Counted from the stretch's first letter, positions 17,000 to 25,758 are shown. The stretch is 64,000 bases of DNA from Negativibacillus massiliensis (GCF_900148495.1 NZ_FTRU01000006.1:186001-250000), one strand, 5' to 3'. Notes: a model not told the origin generated them from the sequence alone. Translations and numbers: made by a program.

Positions 17000-17713
17000 T
17001 TATGCGCCAAGATACGCTTTTCTAACATTATCGTTTTCAAGCATATCGGAGGCTTTGCCCTGCAAAACGATCTTGCCCGTTTCCAGGACATAGGCGTGAT
17101 GTGCGATAGAGAGTGCCATTTTGGCGTTCTGCTCAACCAGGAGGATGGTCATTCCCTCCTGGTTGAGCTGTTTGATAATCTCGAAGATTTCCTTTACCAG
17201 CAGCGGAGAAAGACCCATCGAAGGCTCATCCATCAGCATGATTTTCGGCTTCGACATAATTGCGCGTCCGATTGCCAGCATCTGCTGTTCTCCTCCCGAG
17301 AGTGTGCCCGCTGCCTGTTTATAACGTTCTTTCAGTCTTGGGAACTGTGCGTAAACCTTTTCCATTTCCTTATTGACATGGGACTTATCCTTAAGCCAGA
17401 ACGCTCCCATTTCCAAGTTTTCCGCTACCGTCATCTGGGAAAAGATATGGCGGCCTTCCGGCACATGCGCCATTCCCATGGTGATGATTTTGTGCGGTTC
17501 GGTAGCCATCAGATCCTTACCGTCCAGAAAAATGCGACCGGATGTCGCCTTTTTAATCCCGGTAATGGTGTGCAGGGTTGTTGTTTTTCCCGCACCGTTT
17601 GCACCAATCAGCGAGACAATTTCTCCTTCATTTACTGTAAGGCTGATATCCCGAATTGCATGAATGGAACCATAATGCACATTCAGTTCCTGGACATCCA
17701 GCATCTTTCCCAT
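17000..17713 (-). CDS. livF: Branched-chain amino acid ABC transporter ATPase LivF
   Basis: 237 residues from the ATG at 17713, behind AAAGGACGGG. Walker A GANGAGKTTT, Q-loop region, ABC signature LSGGEQQMLAIGRA, Walker B IMLMDEPSMGLSP and H-loop region LLVEQNAKMAL are all present. The QN after VE is characteristic of LivF, as opposed to LivG. It forms the ATPase heterodimer with LivG that powers uptake of Leu, Ile and Val at the inner face of the membrane. It is the last gene of livK-H-M-G-F. Confidence 0.96.
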   Translation of the reverse strand: MGKMLDVQELNVHYGSIHAIRDISLTVNEGEIVSLIGANGAGKTTTLHTITGIKKATSGRIFLDGKDLMATEPHKIITMGMAHVPEGRHIFSQMTVAENLEMGAFWLKDKSHVNKEMEKVYAQFPRLKERYKQAAGTLSGGEQQMLAIGRAIMSKPKIMLMDEPSMGLSPLLVKEIFEIIKQLNQEGMTILLVEQNAKMALSIAHHAYVLETGKIVLQGKASDMLENDNVRKAYLGA

Positions 17714-17784
17714 TATTACCCGTCCTTTCGTGTATCCTGTGCGGATACGTTGTGCAGGGAACCATCCCTGCATGATGCGCAGAT

Positions 17785-18552
17785 TTATGCGCCCAAGTAT
17801 GCGCCGATTACCTTTTCGTTGTTGGCGATTTCATATGGTGTGCCCTTTGCAATGATCTGACCATAGTCAATTACGATCAGTCTCTCGCAGATGCTCATAA
17901 CAAGGCTCATATCGTGCTCGATGAGCAGGATCGAAATGTTGAAGTTTTTGCGGATGGTGGAGATGGTGTCCATCAGTTCCGCGGTCTCGGTTGGATTCAT
18001 GCCCGCTGCCGGCTCGTCCAGCAGCAGCAGTTTTGGATTGGTCGCAAGAGCCCTTGCAATTTCCAGTTTGCGCTGCTGACCATAAGGCAGGTTCTGCGCA
18101 AGAGAATCTGCTTTGTCTTCCATGTGAAAAACTGCCAGCAATTCGCGCGCTTTGCGGTCGATCTCGGCCTCTTCTTTCCAGTAGGATGGAGTGCGGAAGA
18201 TGGATTTAAGCACCGAATAGCTCATGCCCTGATTGAACGCAACCTTGACATTATCCAGCACCGAAAGTTCTTTAAACAGACGGATATTCTGGAAGGTTCT
18301 TGCAATTCCTTCCTTTACCATCTGGTTTGGCTTTTTCTTTGCCATAGATTTTCCGTTTAAATAGATGACTCCTTCGGTCGGCTGGTAAACACCAGTCAGA
18401 AGGTTAAAGATGGTGGTCTTGCCCGCACCGTTTGGACCAATCAATCCAACCAGCTCATTTTGACCAATCTGAATATCAAAATCGGATACCGCCTTGAGTC
18501 CTCCAAAGCTGATTCCGAGATGTTCCGCTTTTAAAACAGGAGTGTCTGTCAT
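17785..18552 (-). CDS. livG: Branched-chain amino acid ABC transporter ATPase LivG
   Basis: 255 residues. Walker A GPNGAGKTT, a long insert with TFQNIRLFKELSVLDNV typical of LivG, signature LPYGQQRKLEIARAL, Walker B LLLLDEPAAGMNP and switch His in LLIEHDMSLVM. Its ATG shares one base with the stop codon of livM (TAATG), indicating translational coupling. Partner of LivF. Confidence 0.96.
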   Translation of the reverse strand: MTDTPVLKAEHLGISFGGLKAVSDFDIQIGQNELVGLIGPNGAGKTTIFNLLTGVYQPTEGVIYLNGKSMAKKKPNQMVKEGIARTFQNIRLFKELSVLDNVKVAFNQGMSYSVLKSIFRTPSYWKEEAEIDRKARELLAVFHMEDKADSLAQNLPYGQQRKLEIARALATNPKLLLLDEPAAGMNPTETAELMDTISTIRKNFNISILLIEHDMSLVMSICERLIVIDYGQIIAKGTPYEIANNEKVIGAYLGA

Positions 18553-19595
18553 TATTTTACGCTCCCTTCTGCTGCAGTTTCCTTACTGCGCTTCTTTCCT
18601 TTTCCAAGGATTTTATCAATGCATCCCATCAGGGAAAATTCATATCGTCCAAACAATCCGGATGGCTTAAAGATCATAACAACAATCAGTGCGATGGAAT
18701 AAGCGAGCATGCGGTAATCGGAGAAACTGCGCAGCGCTTCCGGCAGAATGGTCAGAGCAATTGCTGCCACAATCGAACCAGTCATTGAACCCATACCGCC
18801 CAGAACAACGATAACGATGATCTCAATAGAGCGGCTAAAGTTAAAGCTCTTTGCACCCAGAATACGGAGATAATGTGCATAGATACCGCCGGCAATACCT
18901 GCGAAAAATGCTGCAACACTGAATGCCATTACTTTATAATAGGTATTCGGGATTCCCACTGCTTCCGAAGCGATATCATCCTCGCGGATTGCCATGATCG
19001 CCCGTCCATGACGGGAACGAACCAGCATATACAAAATGACGATGGATAAAATCGTAATCCAGTAGCACATTCCAAAGTATTTGGTGGAATAGCCTGGGAT
19101 GGAGCGCAGGCCCTGTGCACCGCCGGTGATCTCAAGATTTTCCATGATAACACGGATGATCTCACCAAAGCCAAGGGTGATAATCGCAAGATAGTCTCCC
19201 TTTAAGCGCAAAGCCGGAATACCAACCAGGATACCGAACAAAGCTGCCAGAATACCGCCAGCAAGCAGTGCCACGCCAAAGATCAGCTGAGGCGGCAGCG
19301 ACTGTAAAAAGCTTCCATCCGGCAGATCTTTCACTGCCTTGGTGATGATGGCGCTGGTATATGCGCCAATCGACATGAAACCTGCATGTCCCAGTGCAAT
19401 CTGTCCCAAAAATCCGGTGGTCAGGTTTAACGATACCGCCAGAATGATATTGACAAATACTAACATGATAATGCCCTGGATATATTTATCGATTACCTTG
19501 GCTTCGATCATGCCGGACAGTGCGACAAAGATCAAAACGGTACAGAACGCATTGAGGATATATGCTTTCCAGGGAACTTTTACTGTATCTTTCAT
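18552..19595 (-). CDS. livM: Branched-chain amino acid ABC transporter permease LivM
   Basis: 347 residues with about eight to ten membrane helices. The conserved LivM features GHAGFMSIGAYTSAI, LRLKGDYLAIITLGFGEIIRV (the ATPase-coupling EAA-like loop) and SRSIEIIVIVVLGGMGSMTGSIVAA are visible. The C-terminus is basic and cytoplasmic. It forms the permease heterodimer with LivH. The gap of 27 bases to livH is typical of one transcript. Confidence 0.95.
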   Translation of the reverse strand: MKDTVKVPWKAYILNAFCTVLIFVALSGMIEAKVIDKYIQGIIMLVFVNIILAVSLNLTTGFLGQIALGHAGFMSIGAYTSAIITKAVKDLPDGSFLQSLPPQLIFGVALLAGGILAALFGILVGIPALRLKGDYLAIITLGFGEIIRVIMENLEITGGAQGLRSIPGYSTKYFGMCYWITILSIVILYMLVRSRHGRAIMAIREDDIASEAVGIPNTYYKVMAFSVAAFFAGIAGGIYAHYLRILGAKSFNFSRSIEIIVIVVLGGMGSMTGSIVAAIALTILPEALRSFSDYRMLAYSIALIVVMIFKPSGLFGRYEFSLMGCIDKILGKGKKRSKETAAEGSVK

Positions 19596-19622
19596 TTTTG
19601 TAACGACCCCTTTGTTCGACTG

Positions 19623-20510
19623 TTATACTTTCTCTCCGACATTCTTGCCAAAAATACCTGCCGGTTTAATCAGGAGTACCAAAATCAAAATTCCAAATAC
19701 TACTGCATCTGCAAGCTGCGAGGAGATGTAAGCTTTGGTCAGGCTCTCGATCAGTCCGATTGCAAAACCTCCCAGCATAGCGCCCGGAATAATTCCGATT
19801 CCGCCCAGAACTGCTGCAATGAAGGCTTTGAGGCCCAGCATCGAACCCATGTAAGGGTCAACCATTGGGTAAGCGGTACAGTACATAACCGCTGCAATAG
19901 CAGCAAGTCCTGAACCGACTGCAAAGGTCAGCGAAATAGTATGGTTTACATTAACACCCATCAGGGTAGCTGCTTGCGCATCTTCAGATACGGCACGCAT
20001 TGCACGTCCCATTTTTGTCTTTTTAACAAAGAGCTGTAAAGCAATCATCGAAACAGCGGACAATACGATTGTTACCAGTGTAACACCGCTGATCTGGATT
20101 GGTCCGACATTGACCGCTGGAATATTGACGGTATTCGGATAAGGTTTTGGCGACGAGGTAAACAGGATTAAAAACAGGTTCTGCAAGAACAGGCTCACGC
20201 CAATCGCTGTAATAAGTACCGAAAGTTTTGGTGAATTTCTCAGCGGTTTATATGCGATTTTTTCGGTTAGTACGCCAAGCAATGCACATCCTGCCACTGC
20301 AATAACCGCAGCAAGCCAGACCGGCATTCCTGCACCTGTCATGGCAAACAGGGAAATGTATGCACCCACCATGATAAAGTCGCCATGTGCAAAGTTTAAC
20401 AGCTTTACGATGCCATATACCATCGTGTATCCTAATGCCACCAGAGCGTAGATGCTGCCCACCTGAACGCCGTTGATGACCTGTTTGAGAAACATAACAA
20501 CCTGTTCCAT
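19623..20510 (-). CDS. livH: Branched-chain amino acid ABC transporter permease LivH
   Basis: 295 residues, polytopic. Family marks are YALVALGYTMVYGIVKLLNFAHGDFIMVGAY, MGRAMRAVSEDAQAATLMGVNVN (coupling loop) and KAFIAAVLGGIGIIPGAMLGG. It is the first permease gene after livK and is separated from it by 168 bases containing short repeats and a hairpin. That hairpin could let livK, the binding protein, be made in excess over the membrane parts. Confidence 0.95.
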   Translation of the reverse strand: MEQVVMFLKQVINGVQVGSIYALVALGYTMVYGIVKLLNFAHGDFIMVGAYISLFAMTGAGMPVWLAAVIAVAGCALLGVLTEKIAYKPLRNSPKLSVLITAIGVSLFLQNLFLILFTSSPKPYPNTVNIPAVNVGPIQISGVTLVTIVLSAVSMIALQLFVKKTKMGRAMRAVSEDAQAATLMGVNVNHTISLTFAVGSGLAAIAAVMYCTAYPMVDPYMGSMLGLKAFIAAVLGGIGIIPGAMLGGFAIGLIESLTKAYISSQLADAVVFGILILVLLIKPAGIFGKNVGEKV

Positions 20511-20540
20511 TGTTCCTCCTACCTTCCATTTTCTATCTTT

Positions 20541-20579
20541 GATATTCCCTTGTGTGATATTCCCTAATACGATATTCCC
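20541..20579. repeat. 15-bp tandem repeat (GATATTCCC core) between livK and livH
   Basis: GATATTCCC occurs at 20541, 20556 and 20571, exactly 15 bases apart, with diverged 6-base linkers; an inverted copy (GGGAATATC) lies at 20639-20647. The spacing of about 1.5 helix turns and the inverted fourth copy could be a protein or RNA element. No function is known to me. Confidence 0.5.
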
Positions 20580-20591
20580 ATCTCAGAATGT

Positions 20592-20629
20592 ACAAATAGG
20601 GCAGAACCCAGTTGCTCCGCCCTATTTGT
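20592..20629 (-). terminator. Hairpin between livK and livH (possible attenuator)
   Basis: An 11-bp perfect stem ACAAATAGGGC/GCCCTATTTGT with a 16-base loop. It lacks a strong T-run on the minus strand, so read-through into livH is expected. Confidence 0.5.
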
Positions 20630-20678
20630 GTGTTTTAAGGGAATATCTAGAAAAACTTATTATCGAAAAAATGAATCT

Positions 20679-21908
20679 TTATTCTGCTGCCAGTTTGGTT
20701 TCGAGTGTAACGGCTCCGTCTTCCAATTTCAGGATTGCTACATCTTTAATTGGGTCACCGTTTTCATCAAAGGTAATGTGTCCGGTTACACCGTCATATT
20801 CCAGTTCCTGCATTGCTGCTACAACTGCTTCTGGATCGGTGCTTCCTGCTTTTTCGGTTGCTTCATCCAGGATGCATACTGCATCGTAACCGAGAGCGGA
20901 GAATGCGGTTGGATCTTCTCCATAGGTTTCCTTGTATTCTTTTACAAAGTTTGCTACCTTTTCATCGGTATCGTTGATGAAGAAGTGGTTGCAGAAATAG
21001 CAGTTGTTTACAACAGATTTATTTGCATCGTCCAGTACGTTGAGTACGCCGTCCCAGCCGTCTGCACCAAGCATAACGCCGTCATAGCCGATTTCTCTTG
21101 CCTGAGTTGCGATCAGCGCTACGTTGTTATAGTAGTCTGGAACCATGATTGCATCTGGATTGAGTGCCTGAATCTTGGTCAGCTGTGTCTTGAAGTCGTT
21201 ATCATCAGCACCGTAACCTTCGTTTGCTACGATTTCAATTCCTTTTTCTTCTGCTGTTTCCACAAATGCATTTGCAATACCGGTGGAATAGTCATCAGAA
21301 GTATTGTACATAACTGCTACCTTTGTTGCACCCAGGTTTTCTGCTGCGAAGGTTGCCATTGCTTTGCCCTGGAATGGGTCGGTATAGCATGCACGGAAAA
21401 TATTTTCACCATTTGGAGTGATGTCCGGTGTTGTACCGGTTGGTGTGATAACCGGGATACCATCGCCATCTGCATATTCTTCAGCAGCGATCTCTGCAAC
21501 AGCCATAGCTGGTTTGGAGGTAACGTCACCGATAATTGCCGAAACTTCCTGGCTTCTCAGAGCGTTGTAAGCATTGGTTGCCTCAGCGATATCTGCTTTC
21601 TCATCCATTACTTCCAGTTCCAGAGTTTTACCCAGAACGCCGCCGTTTTCATTAATATCTTCTGCACCCATCTTGATGCCGTTGGAAGTGGAAATACCGT
21701 AAACCGATGCATCACCGGTCAGTGGTGCCAGAACACCGTATGTAACGGTTTCACCGGAAGTTTCTTCAGAAGCTTCCTCAGAAGATTCTACAGAAGCTGT
21801 AGTGGAATTTTCACTTTCCTCTGTTTCCCCGCTGCCATTTCCAGAGCAGCCGCTGAATGTGGATACCATCATTGCAGCCATCAAAATAACTGCTAACATC
21901 TTTTTCAT
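20679..21908 (-). CDS. livK: Branched-chain amino acid-binding lipoprotein
   Basis: 409 residues. Lipoprotein signal: MKKMLAVILMAAMMVSTFSGC with the lipid-anchored Cys at about 21, then a long Ser/Glu/Thr linker (residues 25-55) holding the domain away from the membrane. The type 1 periplasmic-binding fold follows: YGVLAPLTGDASVYGISTSNGIKMGAEDINENGGV, AIIGDVTSKPAMAVAEIA, GTTPDITPNGENIFRACYTDPFQGKAMATFA and VMYNTSDDYSTGIANAFVETAE. It captures Leu/Ile/Val (or a similar amino acid) and delivers it to LivHM. It is the first gene of the operon. A 12-bp perfect palindrome lies 34 bases before its start. Confidence 0.94.
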   Translation of the reverse strand: MKKMLAVILMAAMMVSTFSGCSGNGSGETEESENSTTASVESSEEASEETSGETVTYGVLAPLTGDASVYGISTSNGIKMGAEDINENGGVLGKTLELEVMDEKADIAEATNAYNALRSQEVSAIIGDVTSKPAMAVAEIAAEEYADGDGIPVITPTGTTPDITPNGENIFRACYTDPFQGKAMATFAAENLGATKVAVMYNTSDDYSTGIANAFVETAEEKGIEIVANEGYGADDNDFKTQLTKIQALNPDAIMVPDYYNNVALIATQAREIGYDGVMLGADGWDGVLNVLDDANKSVVNNCYFCNHFFINDTDEKVANFVKEYKETYGEDPTAFSALGYDAVCILDEATEKAGSTDPEAVVAAMQELEYDGVTGHITFDENGDPIKDVAILKLEDGAVTLETKLAAE

Positions 21909-21941
21909 GTTTTTGTCCTCCCAGATTTTTTTACCAAATTA

Positions 21942-21953
21942 AGTGATATCACT
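21942..21953. promoter_or_regulatory. Perfect 12-bp palindrome upstream of livK (operator candidate)
   Basis: AGTGATATCACT, 34 bases before the livK start codon. Position and symmetry suggest a repressor site for the liv operon; the regulator is unknown. The remainder of 21909-22275 is AT-rich with no gene that I can support. Confidence 0.4.
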
Positions 21954-22275
21954 AAAATTATTTTCACAGTGTATTGCTTAACAACTGTAATGCGCTAAAG
22001 TGTTTGGTATGGGCTTTATTATAAGTCTTCGTCCTTTAAAATGCAATAGTATGATTGCACTAAGATTTTAACTTGTGAAAGTGATTTTTTGAACTTTATT
22101 CACAATTTATTCTTTTTTCTGTTGTTTTTTCAAAAGAACTTACTTCTTTTTTACCGGATTTTGAAGATAGAAAAACAAAGCAATTGTTTTAAATAGAACG
22201 CTTTGAAAAACAAATTCTACCGTTTTATTTTGAGTGCAGTGTAGTCTTTTGATGGAATCTTTTTTGGGAAAAGTC

Positions 22276-22304
22276 TTGAAAGTGAGACGAAAATCTGTTA
22301 TACT
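22276..22304 (+). promoter_or_regulatory. Promoter of tRNA-Ser
   Basis: -35 TTGAAA (22276-22281), 17-base spacer, -10 TATACT (22299-22304) with an extended TG at 22296. The mature tRNA starts 76 bases further on, so a 5' leader is expected. Confidence 0.8.
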
Positions 22305-22380
22305 GTATAGGCTTCATTGAAAGCGGCGGCAGCATATGAACCGTCTTGTATATCGGAATTTCCGAACAACAATAAGATAT

Positions 22381-22471
22381 GGAGACGTATCGAAGTGGTC
22401 GTAACGAGAACGACTCGAAATCGTTTTGTCTAGAGATAGGCACGTGGGTTCGAATCCCACCGTCTCCGCCA
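22381..22471 (+). tRNA. tRNA-Ser (anticodon CGA)
   Basis: 91 bases, class II tRNA. The acceptor stem GGAGACG pairs with CGTCTCC, followed by G and an encoded CCA. The anticodon stem CGACT-CGA-AATCG places CGA in the loop, which reads UCG (Ser). A long variable arm (GTCTAGAGATAGGCAC) and the T arm GTGGGTTCGAATCCCAC fit Ser. The base after the final A begins the palindrome GCAGGTTGAACCTGC, and a terminator follows. Confidence 0.97.
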
Positions 22472-22494
22472 GCAGGTTGAACCTGCACACAACT

Positions 22495-22524
22495 ACGCAC
22501 TCACAAATGTGAGTGCGTTTTTTC
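22495..22524 (+). terminator. Terminator after tRNA-Ser
   Basis: A 10-bp perfect stem ACGCACTCAC/GTGAGTGCGT with loop AAAT and a T-run. Confidence 0.9.
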
Positions 22525-22588
22525 TTTACACAACAATGATATCTGATAAATAAGTGAAAATCAGTAGATTAACTGCGAGGTGTATCTC

Positions 22589-22774
22589 ATGTCTTTTAAA
22601 ATTCCCTCTATTCCTCCTACTACAAACAAGACCATTCGATTTCCAAATGATCTGATCGAGCGGGTGGAGTCCCTGATTCAGGGAAAAGACTGTACCTTTT
22701 CAGCTTTTGTCGTCGCTGCAGTGCGTGCCGCTGTGGAGGAAGTGGAAGAAGAACAAAACAAATCATCCCGCTGA
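22589..22774 (+). CDS. Small ribbon-helix-helix-like protein (YlcI/YnfO type)
   Basis: 61 residues from the ATG at 22589, 6 bases after GAGGTG. TTNKTIRFPNDLIERVESLIQGKDCTFSAFVVAAVRAAVEE fits the Arc/MetJ ribbon-helix-helix layout: a beta strand (KTIRFP), helix A (NDLIERVESLI), a turn, then helix B (FSAFVVAAVRAAVEE). Proteins of this type are dimeric DNA-binding regulators or antitoxins. There is no toxin partner beside it. Directly downstream lies a 41-bp tandem repeat, then a promoter and an MFS transporter gene. This suggests, but does not prove, that it binds the repeats to control the transporter. Confidence 0.7.
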   Translation: MSFKIPSIPPTTNKTIRFPNDLIERVESLIQGKDCTFSAFVVAAVRAAVEEVEEEQNKSSR

Positions 22775-22783
22775 TACTTTTTT

Positions 22784-22897
22784 ATGTTGCATTTGACGCA
22801 CATACTTCATTTTCAGCTTTTAAAATGTTGCATTTGACGCACATACTTCATTTTCAGCTTTTAAAATGTTGCATTTGACGCACATCCTTCATTTCAA
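22784..22897. repeat. 41-bp tandem repeat, about 2.8 copies
   Basis: Copies begin at 22784, 22825 and 22866. The first two are identical over 41 bases; the third is truncated and has ACTTC changed to CCTTC. Each begins ATGTTGCATTTGACGCACAT, which has an imperfect dyad (ATGTTGC...GC-ACAT). The array ends 12 bases before the -35 of the MFS promoter. A 41-bp period is close to four helix turns, so bound proteins would line up on one face. Confidence 0.9.
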
Positions 22898-22909
22898 AAA
22901 GTTTTTCTA

Positions 22910-22938
22910 TTGCAAAGCAAAAAAACAGGGAGTATAAT
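22910..22938 (+). promoter_or_regulatory. Promoter of the MFS transporter
   Basis: -35 TTGCAA (22910-22915), 17-base spacer, -10 TATAAT (22933-22938). The leader of about 130 bases contains short repeated elements (ATTCCTGA at two places) and imperfect dyads, which I cannot assign. Confidence 0.75.
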
Positions 22939-23076
22939 AAATTTATCTATTTTAACAGAAAGCTGGTATTCCTGATGCAAAACCGTCTGCATTAATCGTT
23001 TGATATTCCTGACATCGCTGTGCATCCTGCACGGCTTATTTGTGATATCAAATTTAAATGTAGGACGGTTTTTCTT

Positions 23077-24225
23077 ATGATAAAAAAGAATATTGTTTTA
23101 ATGCTCCTGTTGGGATTTTTACAGGCAATGGTGTTTTATGCCCCGATTGCGACCCTGTACCGGCAGGCGCAGGGAATTACCCTTTCTCAAATCACCATCA
23201 TCGAAAGCATCTGCCTCGCTTTGTGTCTGCTGCTGGAACTTCCTTGGGGTATTGTGGCGGACAAAATCGGCTACAAACACACCATGATCTTTTGCAGCCT
23301 GCTTTATTTTATTTCCAAGATCATCTTCTGGCAGGCACACAGCTTTGAGATGTTTTTATTGGAACGCATCCTGCTTGCCGTTGTCATTTCCGGTTTATCC
23401 GGTGTGGATAACAGTATTCTTTACCTTTCCTGTGCAGAAGGTCAAAGCCAGCGGATTTTTGGTATCAGCGAGGCTCTGCAAACTCTGGGACTTAGCCTCT
23501 CTGCGTTGATCTATTCTGTCTTTATCAAAGACAATTACCCGCTTGCCAGCTTCCTGACCGTTGTAAGCTACGGGCTTGCCGCACTGCTTCCTTTCTTTCT
23601 GGATGAAGTGTCCGAAACAAAGTCAAAACAGAAGTCCTTTCCTATTCGGGATTTTCTTCATCTGTTAAAGCAGACTCTCTCGAAACCCAGCCTGCTTCTC
23701 CTGTTGGTGGCCATTGCCTTTTTTAATGAAACTCACCAAACCATCACCACTTTTCTCAGCCAGCCCAAATACCTTTCCTGCGGAATTTCTCTTTCTGTCA
23801 TCGGTTATTTGTATATCCTGCTTTCTCTGCTTGGGTTGTTCAGTGCCTTTTCAGAAAAGATTTCAAAGCACTTAGGGATTTCCCGTTTTGCAAAATCCTG
23901 CTTTCTGATTGCGATATCTGCCTGTGGTGTGCTGGCAGTGTCCGGGCAGGCTATTCCCGTGGTAATCAGTATTTTTTCTCTGCGGATGGTGTTCAGTCTG
24001 TTTTCTCCGCTCCAGGCTGAACTGCAAAACAAACAGGTATCCTCTGCATATCGTGCAACCGAACTGAGCATCTATGCACTGATTATGGACTGTGTCGGCA
24101 TCGCAACCAACCTCTCGTTTGGCTGGCTTGCTGACCAGAATCTTTCCCTTGCCTTCTGGTTTGGATTTTTTCTGTGTCTGTTCGGTGTTTTTGCTTTTTG
24201 CAGATGGTATCATACCGCAAAATAA
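23077..24225 (+). CDS. MFS transporter
   Basis: 382 residues from the ATG at 23077 (site TAGGACGG). Twelve membrane helices are expected. The helix 2-3 loop reads LPWGIVADKIGYKHTM, a recognisable MFS motif A (G-x-x-x-D-x-x-G-x-K), echoed in the second half by FGWLADQNLSLAF. It starts with MIKKNIVLMLLLGFLQAMVFYAPIATLYRQAQGITLSQ, a pattern I associate with small drug- or metabolite-efflux MFS proteins; the substrate is not readable. It is monocistronic with its own promoter and terminator. Control by the upstream ribbon-helix-helix protein through the 41-bp repeats is an inference from position. Confidence 0.85.
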   Translation: MIKKNIVLMLLLGFLQAMVFYAPIATLYRQAQGITLSQITIIESICLALCLLLELPWGIVADKIGYKHTMIFCSLLYFISKIIFWQAHSFEMFLLERILLAVVISGLSGVDNSILYLSCAEGQSQRIFGISEALQTLGLSLSALIYSVFIKDNYPLASFLTVVSYGLAALLPFFLDEVSETKSKQKSFPIRDFLHLLKQTLSKPSLLLLLVAIAFFNETHQTITTFLSQPKYLSCGISLSVIGYLYILLSLLGLFSAFSEKISKHLGISRFAKSCFLIAISACGVLAVSGQAIPVVISIFSLRMVFSLFSPLQAELQNKQVSSAYRATELSIYALIMDCVGIATNLSFGWLADQNLSLAFWFGFFLCLFGVFAFCRWYHTAK

Positions 24226-24247
24226 AAAAGTATCTTGCACTAAAATA

Positions 24248-24280
24248 AAAATCCGTCGAATTTGTTTCGACGGATTTTTT
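24248..24280 (+). terminator. Terminator after the MFS gene
   Basis: A 13-bp perfect stem AAAATCCGTCGAA/TTCGACGGATTTT, then more T. Confidence 0.9.
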
Positions 24281-24336
24281 GTTGTTTTATGCTTATCCTA
24301 AATTAAGATTCTGTTAAAAATTATCAGAAACACCAA

Positions 24337-24365
24337 TTGTCCTTGTCCAAAGAATCTGATACAAT
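24337..24365 (+). promoter_or_regulatory. Promoter of the uracil/xanthine permease
   Basis: -35 TTGTCC (24337-24342), 17-base spacer, extended -10 TGATACAAT (24357-24365). The leader is only about 45 bases, too short for a purine or PyrR element. Confidence 0.75.
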
Positions 24366-24416
24366 AGGTACGGCTTATTTTGGCATATATTGATGTGTTT
24401 TTAGGAGGTTTTATCG

Positions 24417-25748
24417 ATGAGCAACGACAAAAAAATTAAAATCGGTGAAGTCGGCATCTACGATGCTCGCCAGCTCGGAATTCCCCGTATGCTGATATTG
24501 GGCATCCAGCACACTTTTGCGATGTTCGGCGCCACCGTTCTGGTTCCAATTCTGACTGGTCTTGATGTCTCTACCACTCTGCTGATGGCTGGTCTGGGTA
24601 CCCTTTTGTTCCATCTGATCACCAAAGGAAAGGTTCCTGCTTTTCTGGGCTCTTCTTTCGCTTTTCTGGGTGGATATTCCGCGGTAGCTCCTCGTCTTGC
24701 TGACGGTGCTGCCAATACAGAGATGCTTCCGTATGCCTGCGGCGGTGTTCTGGTTGCCGGATTTGTTTATGTGGTGATGTCCGCTTTGATTTCTGTCTTT
24801 GGCATCCGCCGTATCATGCGCTTCTTCCCGCCAGTTGTAACCGGCCCAATCATTATCTCGATCGGTCTGATTCTGGCTCCTTCCGCTATCACAAATGCAA
24901 GTGAAAACTGGCTGCTTGCCTTTATCGCGCTGGCTGTCATTGTCATCTGCAACATCTGGGGCAAGGGCATGATCAAAATTGTTCCAATTCTGATTGGTAT
25001 TGTAGTGTCCTATATCGTTGCCATCTTTATGGGCGAGGTAAACTTTGAAGCAATCTCTTCCTCTCAGGTTTTTGCTATGGCACCTTTGAGCCTGCCAAAA
25101 TTCAGCTTCAGTGCTGTTGTCACCATCATGCCGATTGCTCTGGCTACCATGATGGAACATATCGGTGATATGGCTGCTATCAGCGCAACCACCGGCAAAA
25201 ACTACCTCAACGACCCAGGTCTGCATCGCACCCTGCTCGGTGATGGTCTTGCTACCAGCCTTTCTGCTCTGGGCGGCGGTCCTGCAAACACCACCTACGG
25301 TGAAAACACCGGTGTTCTCGCTCTGACCAAGGTATATGATCCTCGCGTTATGAGAATCGCTGCACTGGTTGCAATCATCCTTTCCTTCTTCCCAAAATTT
25401 GGCGCTGCAATCGAGACCGTTCCATCGGCTATCATCGGCGGCGTTTCCTTCATGCTGTATGGTATGATTTCTGCAATCGGTATCCGCAATGTTGTAGAGA
25501 ACAAGGTTGACTTTACACAGAGCCGAAACCTCATCATTGCTGCTGTCATCTTGGTAAGCGCACTGGGCTTTAACTCGATCGGTGGCATCACCTTCCAGGT
25601 TGGTTCCTTCACAATCAATCTTTCCGGTCTTGCAATCGCTGCAATCGCTGGCATCGTATTAAATGCCATTATCCCGGGAAATGATTATCAGTTTGGCGGA
25701 GAACACACTCCAGACCACGAAGTAACCGTTTACGAAGAACACAAATAA
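24417..25748 (+). CDS. uraA: Uracil/xanthine permease (NCS2 family)
   Basis: 443 residues from the ATG at 24417 behind AGGAGG. It is a 14-helix nucleobase:cation symporter. The early segment LGIQHTFAMFGATVLVPILTGLDVSTTLLMAGLGTLLFH and SSFAFLGGY are typical of the UraA branch. TMMEHIGDMAAISATTG carries the substrate-binding Glu, and GDGLATSLSALGGGPANTTYGENTGVLALTKV the NCS2 signature with a second key Glu. These support uracil rather than xanthine, but substrate choice is not certain. It is a single-gene unit. Confidence 0.92.
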   Translation: MSNDKKIKIGEVGIYDARQLGIPRMLILGIQHTFAMFGATVLVPILTGLDVSTTLLMAGLGTLLFHLITKGKVPAFLGSSFAFLGGYSAVAPRLADGAANTEMLPYACGGVLVAGFVYVVMSALISVFGIRRIMRFFPPVVTGPIIISIGLILAPSAITNASENWLLAFIALAVIVICNIWGKGMIKIVPILIGIVVSYIVAIFMGEVNFEAISSSQVFAMAPLSLPKFSFSAVVTIMPIALATMMEHIGDMAAISATTGKNYLNDPGLHRTLLGDGLATSLSALGGGPANTTYGENTGVLALTKVYDPRVMRIAALVAIILSFFPKFGAAIETVPSAIIGGVSFMLYGMISAIGIRNVVENKVDFTQSRNLIIAAVILVSALGFNSIGGITFQVGSFTINLSGLAIAAIAGIVLNAIIPGNDYQFGGEHTPDHEVTVYEEHK

Positions 25749-25758
25749 TCATAAAAGA

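Noticed and set aside
22784-22897. CRISPR-like array
   Set aside because: The 41-bp units are contiguous, with no unique spacers, and no cas genes are present.
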